Origin: Dendrophyllia cribrosa
Taxonomy: Eukaryota > Cnidaria > Anthozoa > Scleractinia > Dendrophylliidae
Assembly: GCA_024195265.1 (NCBI GenBank)
Contig: JAJLRJ010000001.1
Span: 54,144,202-54,208,201 of the forward strand
Length of the DNA stretch: 64,000 nt
Direction of reading: 5' to 3'
In this document: piece by piece, positions 46,398 to 57,640 of the stretch
Layout: each line of letters opens with the position of its first letter
Numbering within the stretch: the first letter of the stretch is position 1
The notes under the pieces: generated by a model
Told to the model about the DNA's origin: nothing
Seen by the model: only the letters and a program-made list of their open reading frames with translations
Databases searched by the model: none
Position numbers and translations under genes: made by a program

Positions 46398-48188
46398 CTA
46401 AAATCCAAACAAGTACATGAAGCTTGCAGTGACAATCAGGAGAAGTCCGCCGACCACAGGACTGGAGGCGCCATCTGCTACAGTATTAACTGAAACTGGA
46501 GTCGATGGAACGGGACTAGATGGGTCAGTAGTAGGTGTCAGCAAGTTACCGCCATTGCAGTAGTCCGATGAACAGCATTTTACTTCACATGTGATATTAG
46601 GACCGCGGCAGGCTGGGTTGTCGGATGCTGAACAGGCTGCCGCGCACCCTTTAACGTATCCTTCATCCCTGATGCCAGAGGTGGCGTAAGCTTTTGCTGT
46701 GACACACCTTGACGAACCTAAGCACCTGACTCTTCTTCTGTTTCTATCGCAGTCTCTGAAGGAGATAGTGCTTTTACACTGATAACATTCACGGGATACC
46801 ACTGCAATGAGAAAGATCGAAGGAAATCAGAGCCATAAAACATTCACAAGCCAGCCGGCACTCGGAGAGGCACTCATTGGAAAAAGAATACAGGAATCTC
46901 TCGAATGTTTACACCTCAAACGCATTGATGCGGTATACGGCCTTTTTCTTAAAACCCCTACCGACAATTTCAGATTTTTTCTACCCACTTTCAACCAAGT
47001 AGCCTAACCTAATTTTCTCTAGTTAAGTAAGACAGAAGGATCAATATTAAAAAAATAGAGTGCGATGTATTGTTTTCAGCAACCTAAGGCGAGTCTAATG
47101 ATCGAAAGCCGCGATAAAACTGAAACGCTCCAATAAGTGAAGAGCCAAGTCAAATAAGCATGATTTCTGACGCTAAAATTATTGCATTAGGGCGGTGCGA
47201 GCACGTGAACCATATGATACTCAAAATCTCTGCAATTGTTTGTAACTTTCTGTTGCTGCTGTAATAAAACATATCTGTTCATTTAATATTTCAAGCTATA
47301 TTTCCCCGCCGAAGCACGCGGGATACAGACCAGTACGTACTGCGTCTGCGAAGCTTCCTTTGATGGGGTATTGGGGTATACGTACGGCAGTCTAAGGCGA
47401 GTCTAATGATCGAAAGAGGTAAAACTGAAACACTACACCAATAAGTGAAGACCCAATTCAATTAAGCATGATTTTTACGCTAAAATTATTGCAGAAAAAA
47501 TGTTAAGGTGTGCAAGTAGGTGTACCATATGATACTCAAAATCTCTGCAATGTTTTTATAACTTCCTGTTTCTGCTGGAATGAAAAAATAGCTGTTCATT
47601 ATTTTAAGCTATATTACCCCGCCGAAGCACGCGAGATACAAACCAGTACTACTGCATCTGCGAAACTTTCTTTGAGCGCGACATCACAGTATCTTACAAA
47701 TATGCCAACTAAGATTTTCGAGAAGTGCTCACCCTTAATATTCTTCAATTGACCGATCTTTCTATAGATTTAGCATTTCATTCAACTTTTTAGAGTCTTT
47801 AGAACTAGATATATTCAGTTAGCAAATTCTACAAGTGTCGCAAAAGGAAGCGTGTAAAGAATGCTTACAGAAATATATTTTCTTTTCAGCACTTTGAAAC
47901 AATTGTTGGACTCAGTAAATTGCGGCCGCGTCGTTCTAAAATCTGACGCATGCCTCCTTTTTTTTTAGGAAAAATAGCTTTAAAGAATACAAATGTTAAC
48001 GCGATCAAAAGACCGGCCGTGGAATAACAAAGAAGCAAGCTCGACACCGGGTTCCTATGTATAAATTCGAAATAACATAATTTGAAAAGGGCTGAAAACA
48101 TTTTAAGCGAGCATGATTGGCCATTCTTACCCATTGGCAAGATAATCAGGAACATCAATACTGTAGCCAGGTGCTGCATCTTCCACAT
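46398..48188 (-). CDS. Ly6/uPAR (LU) GPI-type surface protein 4, with Ser/Thr/Pro stalk
   Basis: Exon 1 (48188-48131) encodes MWKMQHLATVLMFLIILPM and ends ATGG/GTAAG. Exon 2 (46801-46398) follows TTTCTCATTGCAG with matching phase 1, giving 153 residues. The LU domain (SRECYQCKS onward, 12 cysteines, CC-x4-CN) is nearly identical to LU gene 3. Between the last LU cysteine and the GPI tail (VVGGLLLIVTASFMYLFGF) it has about 30 extra residues rich in Thr, Ser and Pro (LLTPTTDPSSPVPSTPVS). This suggests an O-glycosylated stalk holding the LU domain away from the membrane. The inverse of AATAAA lies at 46382-46387, close after the stop. Predicted extracellular and GPI-anchored; partner unknown. 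Confidence 0.85.
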
Positions 48189-49225
48189 TTTTGTTCTCTT
48201 TAAACACTTTCTGTTGTTTGTTTCACGATCGACACTGTAGACGTTATAGTTGTAGAACTTTGATGTGCTGTCTTGCTAGCTTAGACAACGAATGACTAAC
48301 TCAACAGAGCTGTACATATCAATTGCGAATCGTGAATAGCGATCACCTTCAAGAACAATATAACAGAGTACGGAAACCGCAAATACACCGCAAATATGCT
48401 CGGGTTACGGTCCGTGGCCGCTTTGAGGTAAACTGGTCACATGTTCTATTTGAAAGATTTTGTTTTTCATGTTTCTTGTTCCCGATGGGTTCAGTAGAAG
48501 TCCGCCAATTAACCCTTTCACTCCGCCCAGACGGTCAATTGTGGAGACATGTCGTGTAGTTCTAACGTATGAATCTGTGGACGAAATCCCATGGTGTGGC
48601 CATTCAAATAAAACCTCTTTGGCAGTACTTTTGCATGGCACCATTTGTTTTTCAATATTTCACAAAATGAAATTTGGGATTTTTCTTGAATTTTGATTTT
48701 TGACACTCTTAGGGTAACGGGTTGACAAAACATGTATATTGGCAGTGTCGTTGTACTGATTTAAAGAATGCGGAAATACTAGTTAATATATATTCGTAAT
48801 CCCATAGCTATGTGCAAGCTGACAAGAAAGGTCAGTGAAATTACTAATTGCCTCCACTAACGACGATAATCCTTACCGTCTCCCAGTTCAATGAACTTAA
48901 CAGCGGTGCGGAAATTGAATAGATTCATTTATGCTTCAATCAATGATTAATGCAAATTATTCCAGACACGAAAAGCTTAAAGATAACGCATGGAATTCTA
49001 ATGGATATGCATATACAGTAGATAAGCCTTTTGGTACAAAAAAAAATACAGACATGAAAACACAAATCCTAAAGATTCCAAACTTTCAGAAGAAGCGAGT
49101 TTTGAATTGTTAAGGAAGTGCTAGTTGAAAAATCTTGTCATCAGCCAATGTAGTTAATTACAGGAAGTTCAGTGAAATTACTTAATGACTAAACACTTTT
49201 GAAGTTTGGAGAGCACCTAAAAAGC
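47025..49225. repeat. LU upstream unit, copy D
   Basis: Carries the functional-looking signal exon of LU gene 4 and the same flanking landmarks as units A-C, ending near GAAGTTTGGAGAGCACC. Confidence 0.7.
48131..48188 (-). other. Signal-peptide exon of LU gene 4
   Basis: ATG at 48188-48186, donor GT at 48130-48129, 58 nt, phase 1. Confidence 0.8.
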
Positions 49226-49543
49226 TGGACGCAATGCACAGTCATGTAAATATGTATATTCCGCCAAGAAAGCAGTGTGTTGTAATAGGACCCATTGCTC
49301 ATTGGTGGCTGGGGAGTATCAAGGCAAAAGGACGCTCCCAACTCGTGGTCAGCAATTCAAACCGACGAAGAGGGAACGTGGCTCCCATCCACACACCCAG
49401 TTCAAGCCGGCCGGCCGAGGTTGATGTCATTCTCGGTTATGGGAGGGGGTTTCGAGAACTTGCCGATAATTAAGTGGGAACACTAAGCCTCATGAATGAT
49501 AGTAATAACCAACGCGATAATACACTATTGTCTGGTGCTCTCC

Positions 49544-49810
49544 CCCGGGGGGGGGAGGTACTCGGGTATATTTTGGGTGGGTATGTGCCGCCCTGGTCTC
49601 CAAATTTGGACCCCGTTTTAGAATGAATTTGCACTCAAAATGATACCCCGTTCTAGAAATAGGTCAATTTTTAATCTGAAGCTTTCGTGCGTTCGAAATA
49701 TTATACCCCGTTCTAGAAAACGTCTCTAAAATGGATACCCCGTTCTAGATCAGGAGTCCCAAAATAGGAATTTTGAGGGAGTACCCCCCCCCCCCCCCCT
49801 CCCCCGCGGG
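49544..49810. mobile_element. CCCG-ended MITE with 8-bp target duplication
   Basis: TGCTCTCC at 49536-49543 and 49811-49818 flanks 267 bp starting CCCGGGGGGG and ending CCCGCGGG. It contains several TACCCCGTTCTAGA repeats, GTGCCGCCCTGG and a 16-nt C run (49784-49799). Confidence 0.75.
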
Positions 49811-49818
49811 TGCTCTCC

Positions 49819-51044
49819 AAACTTCCCGCGTACACCATAACTCCATATCAGCGCACGCTAAAACATCAACAGATTGTTCAAGGGACGTACTGAGTGTTCC
49901 GCCGGAATAACCGTCAAAATTTCGCTTACCTCGGTCCATGTTACATTGCCACATGCCATTAAATATACACCTTAATTGGAGCAAAACATACTATAGAAAA
50001 CGGAAGCAATAGTTTGTAAATAAAATAAAGTTTGTAAATAAAGTACAGGGTTGCAAGGATGGAAGTAGATAATCGTTCATCAAATTAAATTTCGTAACAG
50101 GCGGTCAAGAAATCAAAGTTGCCATTCTTGTGGATTTTGACTTTTACTGGGCGTTATTTTGTCTCTTAAATCAATATTTCTTTGCTTTCATCGCTTTTGG
50201 AGATTTTTTTTTCCTATTTCAAGATAATAAAGTAAGTTTAAAGCGAGCTCCTGGCCATAATCATGAAAACACTATATATAAGTCCCTATCAATGGTGCGG
50301 CTTACGCGTCGTTTTGGTCAGAAAATATGAACATTGATCTAGGGATAAATTGAAGAAAACACTACACCAATCTCTTCGCTCTCGTTCAATTTGATTGATT
50401 TTGACAAAGGAGAGTAACTATAAGAAAGTGGACAATACTAATTGAGAGCTTGTTAGGCGACATATACATTTATAATACTCTTATTTCACTGTATTTTTTA
50501 TTTATTTGTTCTAAGGTATTTATAACATAATATATATATATTTTTTCTTTTAGAACGATAAATTGAAGATGAAATTCACTTCCTTTTCAACTGTCCTAAA
50601 TCGACTCAATTCTTAGTGACGGATTTCACAGGAAAATAGAATATTACCTTCCGAATATCAAGCAATTATCTCCTATAGAAGCTACCAAAGAATTAATGAG
50701 CTCTCCCAATTATTTTGTTAATATTCAAATGATAAAGCTCATCTTATCATACTTAGATTTCCGCAATAATCTATTATCATGCAATTCAGACTGATGTAAC
50801 TTAATTGCGTTTTACATTATTGTTATTTCTTTTTTGCTAAGTTGTATATATGCTTTTGCAACAATACTGTACGAATTGATGAACATGCAAGTAATGCTAC
50901 TTATTGTTGTTGGAAATGGGCATCGATGTAGGGGTCAGGCGCGCTTTTCTCAAAAGTCTCCAAATCTTTTAATTTTCGGCCCCGAAAAGCTATGTCGATC
51001 GGTTTATGTACACAGTGTTTACCAGCAAATATTCAACTTTTGTT
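49819..51044. other. Intergenic stretch, no gene seen
   Basis: AT-rich. Near 50935-51010 is the left half of a CTCAAAAGTC/TTTTCGG MITE family also present near 59519 and 63114; the 51045-51340 element lies immediately inside it. Confidence 0.45.
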
Positions 51045-51340
51045 GCTTTTAGAGCAGTTTTCAATTGAGTGTCAAAAGTAATTACACAATTGCTTTGTTT
51101 TTTCATTGCTACGCTTTGTGATTGGCTAAAAAATCTCGCGCCACTTTCTCGACCAATCAGAAGTAAAACCAAAACCAATCATGACTTGCTCGCACGCGTT
51201 TTCCTGCGCTTGGCGCCGCCGACATGTAATTGCTTCGAGTTCTGATTGGTTCATTGGATTGTTTACGACTGCTGTGATTGGTCAGAGTAATTACTTTGGT
51301 TTTGGTTTTACCACACTCAATTGAAAACTGCTCTAAAAGC
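51045..51340. mobile_element. MITE with AGAGCAGTTTTCAATTGAGT ends
   Basis: Inverted ends GCTTTTAGAGCAGTTTTCAA and complement, with inner AAGTAATTAC / GTAATTACTT and TTGGTTTTGG words. The segment around the right end is tandemly duplicated (AACTGCTCTAAAAGCTAAGC near 51328 and 51365). Confidence 0.65.
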
Positions 51341-51669
51341 TAAGCAATAAATTTCTTAATTGAAAACTGCTCTAAAAGCTAAGCAATAAATTTCTTAATT
51401 GAGTAAAGACGTTGGGATGGTTAATTGCCTAAAAAATACACCGCCATTCAATAGAAATTAAAAGATAGCTTTCATTAGAGATTGATTGTGTGTCACGTGA
51501 AAAAATGCTCCACTTGTCCAGGGGTTTCTACGCCTGACCCGCCATTTTGTAAGCAGAGAAGACCTTGGTAACGGACACGCTTTGGATCAGCTGTTGCTGT
51601 CCCCCTTACAGAGGTGTCCGCCTTATCGAAAGTTTGTTTTCTTTGCAGATAATTGAAGACCTGAAGAAG

Positions 51670-51717
51670 ATCGATCGTCGGTTGGTGCTGTTCTTTCAGC
51701 ACCAACCGACGATCGAT
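51670..51717. other. Perfect 21-bp hairpin
   Basis: ATCGATCGTCGGTTGGTGCT plus G (51670-51690), a TTCTTT loop, then the exact reverse complement (51697-51717). It sits in a stretch with no supported gene. It could be a MITE centre or a structured RNA; transcription is unknown. Confidence 0.6.
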
Positions 51718-51840
51718 ATAATTGTACTGGCGTTCTATCACGAATGCTATTCTCTTATTGGCTACGCTACTCACTATCTATTCTGTTGTAGAAATGAGTA
51801 GAGTGAGGAGCCTAATGGCGGCCGCTTCTTCGCGTTTTTG

Positions 51841-53300
51841 AAATGTACCGTCTGTGAAGAGTATTTGTTGTTAAGTTTTGAACGTCTAGTAGATTTATAC
51901 TAAAACAAAGTTATGAGCTCTAGATTTCTATCACGCGATAGAAATCTCGAGCCTTAATCTAATTGTTAAATAAGATCAAGCTGCTGTTGCTGGGAACGCG
52001 ACAGATGCTACACAGGGTTCCTACTGAATTCATAGGTCAGTCAATAACCATTGTAATGTGCGTTTTCAATAAACAACTAAAGATATCCAGCTTTGTCTCT
52101 TTGTAAGATGAGTTTGGCGCGGACGGAGTCATTGTACGCATGTTATTTCGTTTTAAAACTGACCAGTTTTCGTTTTTTGCACCTTAAAAAACAACCATTA
52201 AGAACCGGAACGGGCACATGTTCGTCATTGAAAGAAATGCCAAATTGCAAGCCTTGTAGATCGAGTTTTTATGGCATCGCAGGAGTGACAACTCATTGAG
52301 AAGCACAAGCTAAGAAAAACAAAAAACTTAAAATAAAATATTGTCCTAGCAAATTCTAAAAAAAGCAAAACTAGTATGATCATCTATGATCAGGTATACA
52401 ACTCTAAATTGTTGCATGGTGACAAGTGACAATATTTTCGTTGATAAAATAAATACCATGTTACCGCGAAACTTCTAGAATTTAGATTTTATTGTCTCTT
52501 TTATCAGTTTTCTACCTTTCGTGTATATCACTTCCACTTATTAATTAGTTGTTCTTGTTTGAAGTTTTCATTAGTTCTATTGTTTACTTTATCTTCGGTG
52601 TTATCACGACGCCGTTAAGGTTACGTAATTTGTCAAGTTTTGTGCATAAATTCAGTCCTGAATGTCAGCATTTTTATCAGAATTTTTACAGAAGGTTTAC
52701 TGTTTGCAGCTTAGATTTTTTATATCGTTTAGTTTGGACACCGTTAAGGTAATGTTTGTTAGTCGCATTCATACAATTGTAGGTTTCTACGTACGTTTCC
52801 TTTTGTATTTGCTTTGTTTTCTGTTTCCCGTACTTTCTTAACTTTGTATTTTTCGTTCCCCTTGTACAGTACCGTTGGAGTGTGGATTTATAATAAAAAA
52901 GAGCACAAGACGCCTGACTTCGGTTACATACCATACTATAAAAGAAAAGATTTTGAAAGCATTAATAACCAAAAGCCAGTTAAGCTCATACTGACGTAAC
53001 TTACTGTAACATTTCTTTTTTATATCTAACTTTATCGAAATGGTGAAAATGAACGCTTTTCATACCACTCATACCATGGTGAGAGGTGACAATTTATCCA
53101 TAAAAAAGATACCATTTTATTACGGAAACGTTTTTAACATACTGCCAGGCTATACTGTTATCAAAACAAGCTAAAATGTTAGGAATCAATGCGATTTAAC
53201 ATCGGAAGCATTAAATCTGAACCACATTTAGATATTCATTTGGCCCCATATCCTGTCATGCTGTATAGGAGCATTTGTTTTTTTACGAAAATTAATATTT
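51841..53300. other. Intergenic stretch, no gene supported
   Basis: Contains several short open segments, one starting at an ATG near 52108, without recognisable domains or convincing splice sites. Confidence 0.4.
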
Positions 53301-53610
53301 TAAGGCCCGTTTACACAGGCGATTTTTTGTGCAATTTTTGTCGCGCTTTTCGATGCAATTTTTGTCGCGCGCTAGTTGCATCTTCAACTGATCGCATGTG
53401 CAAACGGGCGGCCATTTCAGTGCGATTCGGGCGCGATTTGTCGCGCGATGTCGCAGAGGTTTTGAACATGTTGGCAACCTGATGCAACTTGGCGGCGACT
53501 TTTGGGAAATCACAGCAAATCAAAGCAAATTAATGTCGCACCCGAATCGCACAGGAATTCGCCGCTAGTTTACACTTGCGACAAAAATCGCATGTGTAAA
53601 CGGGCCTTTA
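53301..53610. mobile_element. MITE with AAGGCCCGTTTACAC ends
   Basis: The left end TAAGGCCCGTTTACACAGGC and the right end's complement TAAAGGCCCGTTTACACATG form inverted repeats. The interior has repeated TTTTTGTCGCGC and TCGCGCGATG words. It is noncoding. Confidence 0.65.
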
Positions 53611-53930
53611 TAAGTTTGTGTTTATTATGCCAGGACCCAACGTTGTAAGATGTTAAGAAAATTAAAATTTCAAAAAACTTGAAGTGACGCCTAGCATCTG
53701 AGACTGTCACTCTACCGTAGGTTCATAATTCTATTCATAATTTACTCATAAATTTAACAGCATGTATATAGACATTTAGATCTGATTACCAGTATACACT
53801 GTACTGCTTTTATGGCATAAGGCCATAATTGCAAGTACTGTTTTCCCTTTAATTCATTTCTACATGGCCTCAATATAGCTACCGATACAGGCCCGTAAGC
53901 AGGATTTTATGTGGGGGGGTGCTAACGAGG

Positions 53931-53966
<36 letters not shown>

Positions 53967-54032
53967 TGCCTGATCCGTTTATTAGGAAAGTAGCAATACA
54001 TGACAAATTGTAACGGCAAAGTACACGGTAGG

Positions 54033-55137
54033 CAGGGGTGTAGCCAGACCTTTTTTCCGTTTAGGCCCGACATATTTTATTTGGGGTATAAAATAGGAGC
54101 GCCGAAGGCGCGAGCCTCTGGGGGGGTCTGGGGGCATGCTCCCCCAGGAAATTTTGAAATCTGGAGGCTGGGAAATGGTATTTTGAGCATTCTCCACGAT
54201 ATATTTCGTCCAAAAATCGATCTTGATTCAGTGAAAAATGACAGGTATTTTTAATGCTTATGCAAGATGTCCGAGGTTTTGTTAACTTAATATATATCGT
54301 GGCCTTAGTACACTAAACAACGTTTAGCAAAAGCTCGAGGTGTGCAGAGAGGAATATCGGCGCAAAGATGAAATCTGGTAAGGAATTGATCAACGATTGC
54401 AATATGTGAGGAATTCTTCTGGCGGCGTGCCATCTTGTAGCGTAGAAATCGTGCGCGCAATGTTTAGTTTTTATGTTGTACGTTTTGTTTTACCGCTGAC
54501 AGTCAAAAACCTAATCCTTTGCTTTATACAAAAGCACAGCTGATTCCTTGTCCGACTTTATGAAATATAAAGATAATTAACGGTTGTTAACGAGCTTAAG
54601 TCGTTGGAGTATGTGTTGTAAATCTTGTTTGTGGTATCTCTGTTCAGTGATCGGAGCTTGGTAGGTATGAGGTATTGACCCAGGAACCGGTCATGGTACA
54701 CAAGCAGCCTGTATTGTGTTCTTGGATGAGATGATCGATAATGGGCAAGCCAGTAGAGAGCTCTGTACCAATACTGCTGTGGCGTGGCTGCGGGAACATT
54801 GGGTCGGTTACACTGGACTGCAGACACTCTTGGCATGCTGGGCTCGATATCACAACCTGCTGCCAACTCCTTTGCACGCTCAAACAGTTCGTTCCAAACC
54901 ATTTGGTCGTCACTACCCTTGACTCCTTGGCTATTTTAATCAAAGTTTTAGATCACAGTCTTTGCTTTCTTTTGCATAACATCCGGGCATTTTTCATACA
55001 TGTTTCGAAGGTCATGATTTTATTTTTCAAAGAAACAGTAGCAGAAATTGCGGCCTTACGGCTACTGAACAAAAAAAAAATCACAGAAATTCCTGTTAAG
55101 CCCGGGCTTAATGGCTTAAAGGCTGGCTACGCGCCTG
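54033..55137. mobile_element. Inner hAT-like element
   Basis: Left end CAGGGGTGTAGCCAGACC, right end's complement CAGGCGCGTAGCCAGCC, and GTAGG duplicated at 54028-54032 and 55138-55142. Just inside the left end is the inverted motif TGGGGGCATGCTCCCCCA. It carries a decayed transposase segment on the minus strand. Confidence 0.8.
54558..54943 (-). pseudogene. hAT transposase fragment, frameshifted
   Basis: One frame reads NELFERAKELAAGCDIEPSM then PRVSAVQCNRPNVPAATPQQ and YWYRAL; the next frame continues STGLPIIDHLIQEHN. The segments MPR, N-x-PA and IDHLI in this order match the region before the C-terminal domain of ZMYM/KIAA-like hAT transposases. At least one frameshift, and no DDE or C-terminal part. 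Confidence 0.6.
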
Positions 55138-55223
55138 GTAGGAACTGAATATTACATTTGTCGAATACAAGTTATAAAAGACTAATTTTACGATGTAAAA
55201 TGATACATCAAAATACTGCGGAA

Positions 55224-55571
55224 CTAATCCCTCAGAATTGTCCCAAGCGCCAGCCTCCGTGGATGTTTGGTGGCAAACAGATTTACCACCTCATCCAAAA
55301 CAATTTTAACTTGATAATGAATGTGCATTAGTGCGAGGGACGACAGCCTTTCCTGGCCCATGCATGCCCTGTTATATGTATGCAGCCGCCTTAAAGAACT
55401 CGCACTTCTTTCACATTCACAGCTCGTTGCAGGGATTGTGGCGCATATCTTGAGGAGCGCATATATATTTGGAAAGAGATCATCATCGCACTCCTTAAGA
55501 GCTTTGTTCTCTCCTACCCATAACGTATTACACAAAAAACTAATTTTGCATCTTCGGGCGTTCATGCGCTC

Positions 55572-55607
<36 letters not shown>

Positions 55608-55688
55608 CGTGTCTGACAAAAATCGTGAGATCGCTCCCTTGTCATTGGCTCGCACGTCATTGGCTCGCTCGTCCAAACTCCCGTGCAA
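55224..55688 (-). pseudogene. hAT transposase C-terminal dimerisation domain
   Basis: The minus strand reads [20 protein letters not shown], then [20 protein letters not shown], then [14 protein letters not shown]. This is the hAT C-terminal dimerisation signature (T-S-C-ERS-S-LRR, MGQERL-LALM-H). The ORF ends at 55224 close to the element's left part. Its N-terminal and catalytic parts are absent, and the Harbinger insertion lies 33 bp beyond its start. It belongs to the outer element. Confidence 0.8.
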
Positions 55689-55847
55689 AGCCTGCGCACG
55701 TTAACTTCATTATTCATTTAGGGTGCGTTTCTTTAAAAAAATCCAAGATTGGATTCTTAATCCGAGATCATGCGGATTCGTTATTTTTAAAGAAACGAAA
55801 AATCCGAAAATGGATTTTTTTTTTCAATTAGCCGTAACGACCCCAGC

Positions 55848-57035
55848 ATGCAGTTCGCGTGTTTGGCGGGAGTTTTCAAAATGGCGGAAAGTTTTGGTTT
55901 GATGTTTGAACTGTTCGAAGAAGTCCTTGCCGATGACCTTGAACAACAACAGGTTCTTTTAGGAGCCGATGACGGAGCAGTTTTATTCCTTTTGGCGGCC
56001 GGACAGCTCGTCCGAAAAGAACACGTTCGCACAAAGAATTTTTACGAAATAACCGTATCTAGTTACATACCGGAGGACTTCCGAAGTCACTTCCGCATGT
56101 CACGGCATACAGTTACAGTTCTCGAACATTTGCTTTCGGTCCACGGCGACTTACCTCAATATACCGGCGATAGAGGAAGACCACCGGTCGAGTTAAGAAA
56201 GCAAATCCTTATTACGCTGTGGATTCTTGGGAATCCAGAATGTTTACGCTCTGTTGCCGATCGATTTGATGTTTGCAGGGCAACTGCGTACAGAGTCTAC
56301 AGACGAGTTTGCAAAGCAATAGTGAGGAACTTAATGGATGAGTTTATCAAGTTTCCAACTGGTCTAAAAGCCCAAGCGGTGATGGAGGCCTTTGAAGAGA
56401 AAAAGGGTTTTCCGGGTGTTTTGGGGGCTATTGATGGCACCCACATACCAATCAAAGCACCACATAACAATCATGAACAATACATAAATCGCAAAGGTTT
56501 CTTTTCCGTCCAACTACAAGTCATTTGTGACCCGGATTTATTCATAACCGATGTTTTCTGTGGTTACCCTGGTTCAGTACACGATGCTCGCGTGTTTCGT
56601 AATTCTCCGATCTGCCGAGAAGTTGAAGTGAATCCAGACAATTATTTTCCTGGCAACTCTCACATTTTGGGAGACGCAGCATATCCCTTGAAGAGGTGGC
56701 TGTTGACCCCATTTCGAGACAACGGACGTTTGACTGCTCAACAAAGACGTTACAATACTGCCCACAGTTCCACCAGAATGGTGGTTGAGAGGTCCATAGG
56801 GCTTTTTAAGAACAGGTTTAGGAAGCTAAAAACAATGATGGATGTTGACAAAATTGAGGACATAACGGAAATTATTGTATCTTCTTGCATCTTACACAAT
56901 ATTTGCATTATTGAAGATGACATCGATGATTTTTTAGATGACTCTAATGATGATGATGACAATGATGATGACATCTTTCCACCAGGTGTAGGAGCAGTTG
57001 ATAAGAGAAACATGATAATGAGACTGATCCCATAA
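55848..57035 (+). CDS. PIF/Harbinger transposase (HARBI1-like, DDE_Tnp_4)
   Basis: An intact 395-residue reading frame from ATG 55848. A second in-frame ATG at 55881 (AAAATGGCG, better context) would give 384. It has an N-terminal helix-turn-helix-like part with RRVC..., preceded by RPPVELRKQILITLWILGNP, and then the DDE nuclease fold. Acidic motifs are AIDGTH (D196), SVHDAR (D246), GDAAYP (D276) and VERSIG (E314), all preserved. The tail (about 365-380) is very Asp-rich. The enzyme cuts and joins element ends at TTA/TWA targets and normally needs the Myb-like partner for nuclear import and DNA binding; that partner is encoded 600 bp away on the opposite strand. Domesticated HARBI1 is an alternative reading, but the flanking TIRs and TSD show that this copy is part of a transposon. 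Confidence 0.95.
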   Translation: MQFACLAGVFKMAESFGLMFELFEEVLADDLEQQQVLLGADDGAVLFLLAAGQLVRKEHVRTKNFYEITVSSYIPEDFRSHFRMSRHTVTVLEHLLSVHGDLPQYTGDRGRPPVELRKQILITLWILGNPECLRSVADRFDVCRATAYRVYRRVCKAIVRNLMDEFIKFPTGLKAQAVMEAFEEKKGFPGVLGAIDGTHIPIKAPHNNHEQYINRKGFFSVQLQVICDPDLFITDVFCGYPGSVHDARVFRNSPICREVEVNPDNYFPGNSHILGDAAYPLKRWLLTPFRDNGRLTAQQRRYNTAHSSTRMVVERSIGLFKNRFRKLKTMMDVDKIEDITEIIVSSCILHNICIIEDDIDDFLDDSNDDDDNDDDIFPPGVGAVDKRNMIMRLIP

Positions 57036-57640
57036 ACCTAGCATTTATAAGTGGTTTATGTATTGATACCTTTTGTACTGTGGTGTTTTCATGAACACTT
57101 CTTTCATAGGTGGTGTATGTCATTATACTGTATAATAGTCTTTTTGCTATAAATATCAATATTTTATTTGTTTTTAAAAGTATATAAGAAAATAGTAGAG
57201 CCATGTACATGGATCACTTTATACTACCTGAAACATTTATGGTCTTGCTTGAAATGTAAACTTACAACACAAATGTAACAGCCTAATACCCTGACAGTCC
57301 AGGTTGCTTGTGTCACGCACAGAAAGGAGGAAGTGCGTGACACAAGTAATCTGAAGCATCTGAGAATCAGGCTAAAAAAAGTAAAGGATATAAATAATAT
57401 CAAAACCAGTTTAGTTAGGCCCTCTCACCTAATGTTGCTGTTGTAGTTCCTTGTATGTATGTGATGAAAAAAACATACAACTTGCAATAATACTGTTAAC
57501 ATGTATGATATAATAAACTTTTAGATAACTCAATACTGACAACAAAGTCAGGTTTACTGTATCTATGTTCATGTTTGTGGTCAAATAATCCCATGTTCTG
57601 CAACACAATAAAAAATTATGGAATCAAGGTTACTCTTTGT

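Noticed and set aside
49230..49500. Possible tRNA- or SINE-like promoter boxes near TTCAAACC and TTCAAGCC
   Set aside because: No correctly spaced A and B boxes and no cloverleaf could be drawn.
54558..55688. One continuous hAT transposase spanning 54558-55688
   Set aside because: The C-terminal domain lies upstream of the middle segment on the minus strand, and each lies inside its own terminal repeats and target duplication, so they belong to two elements.
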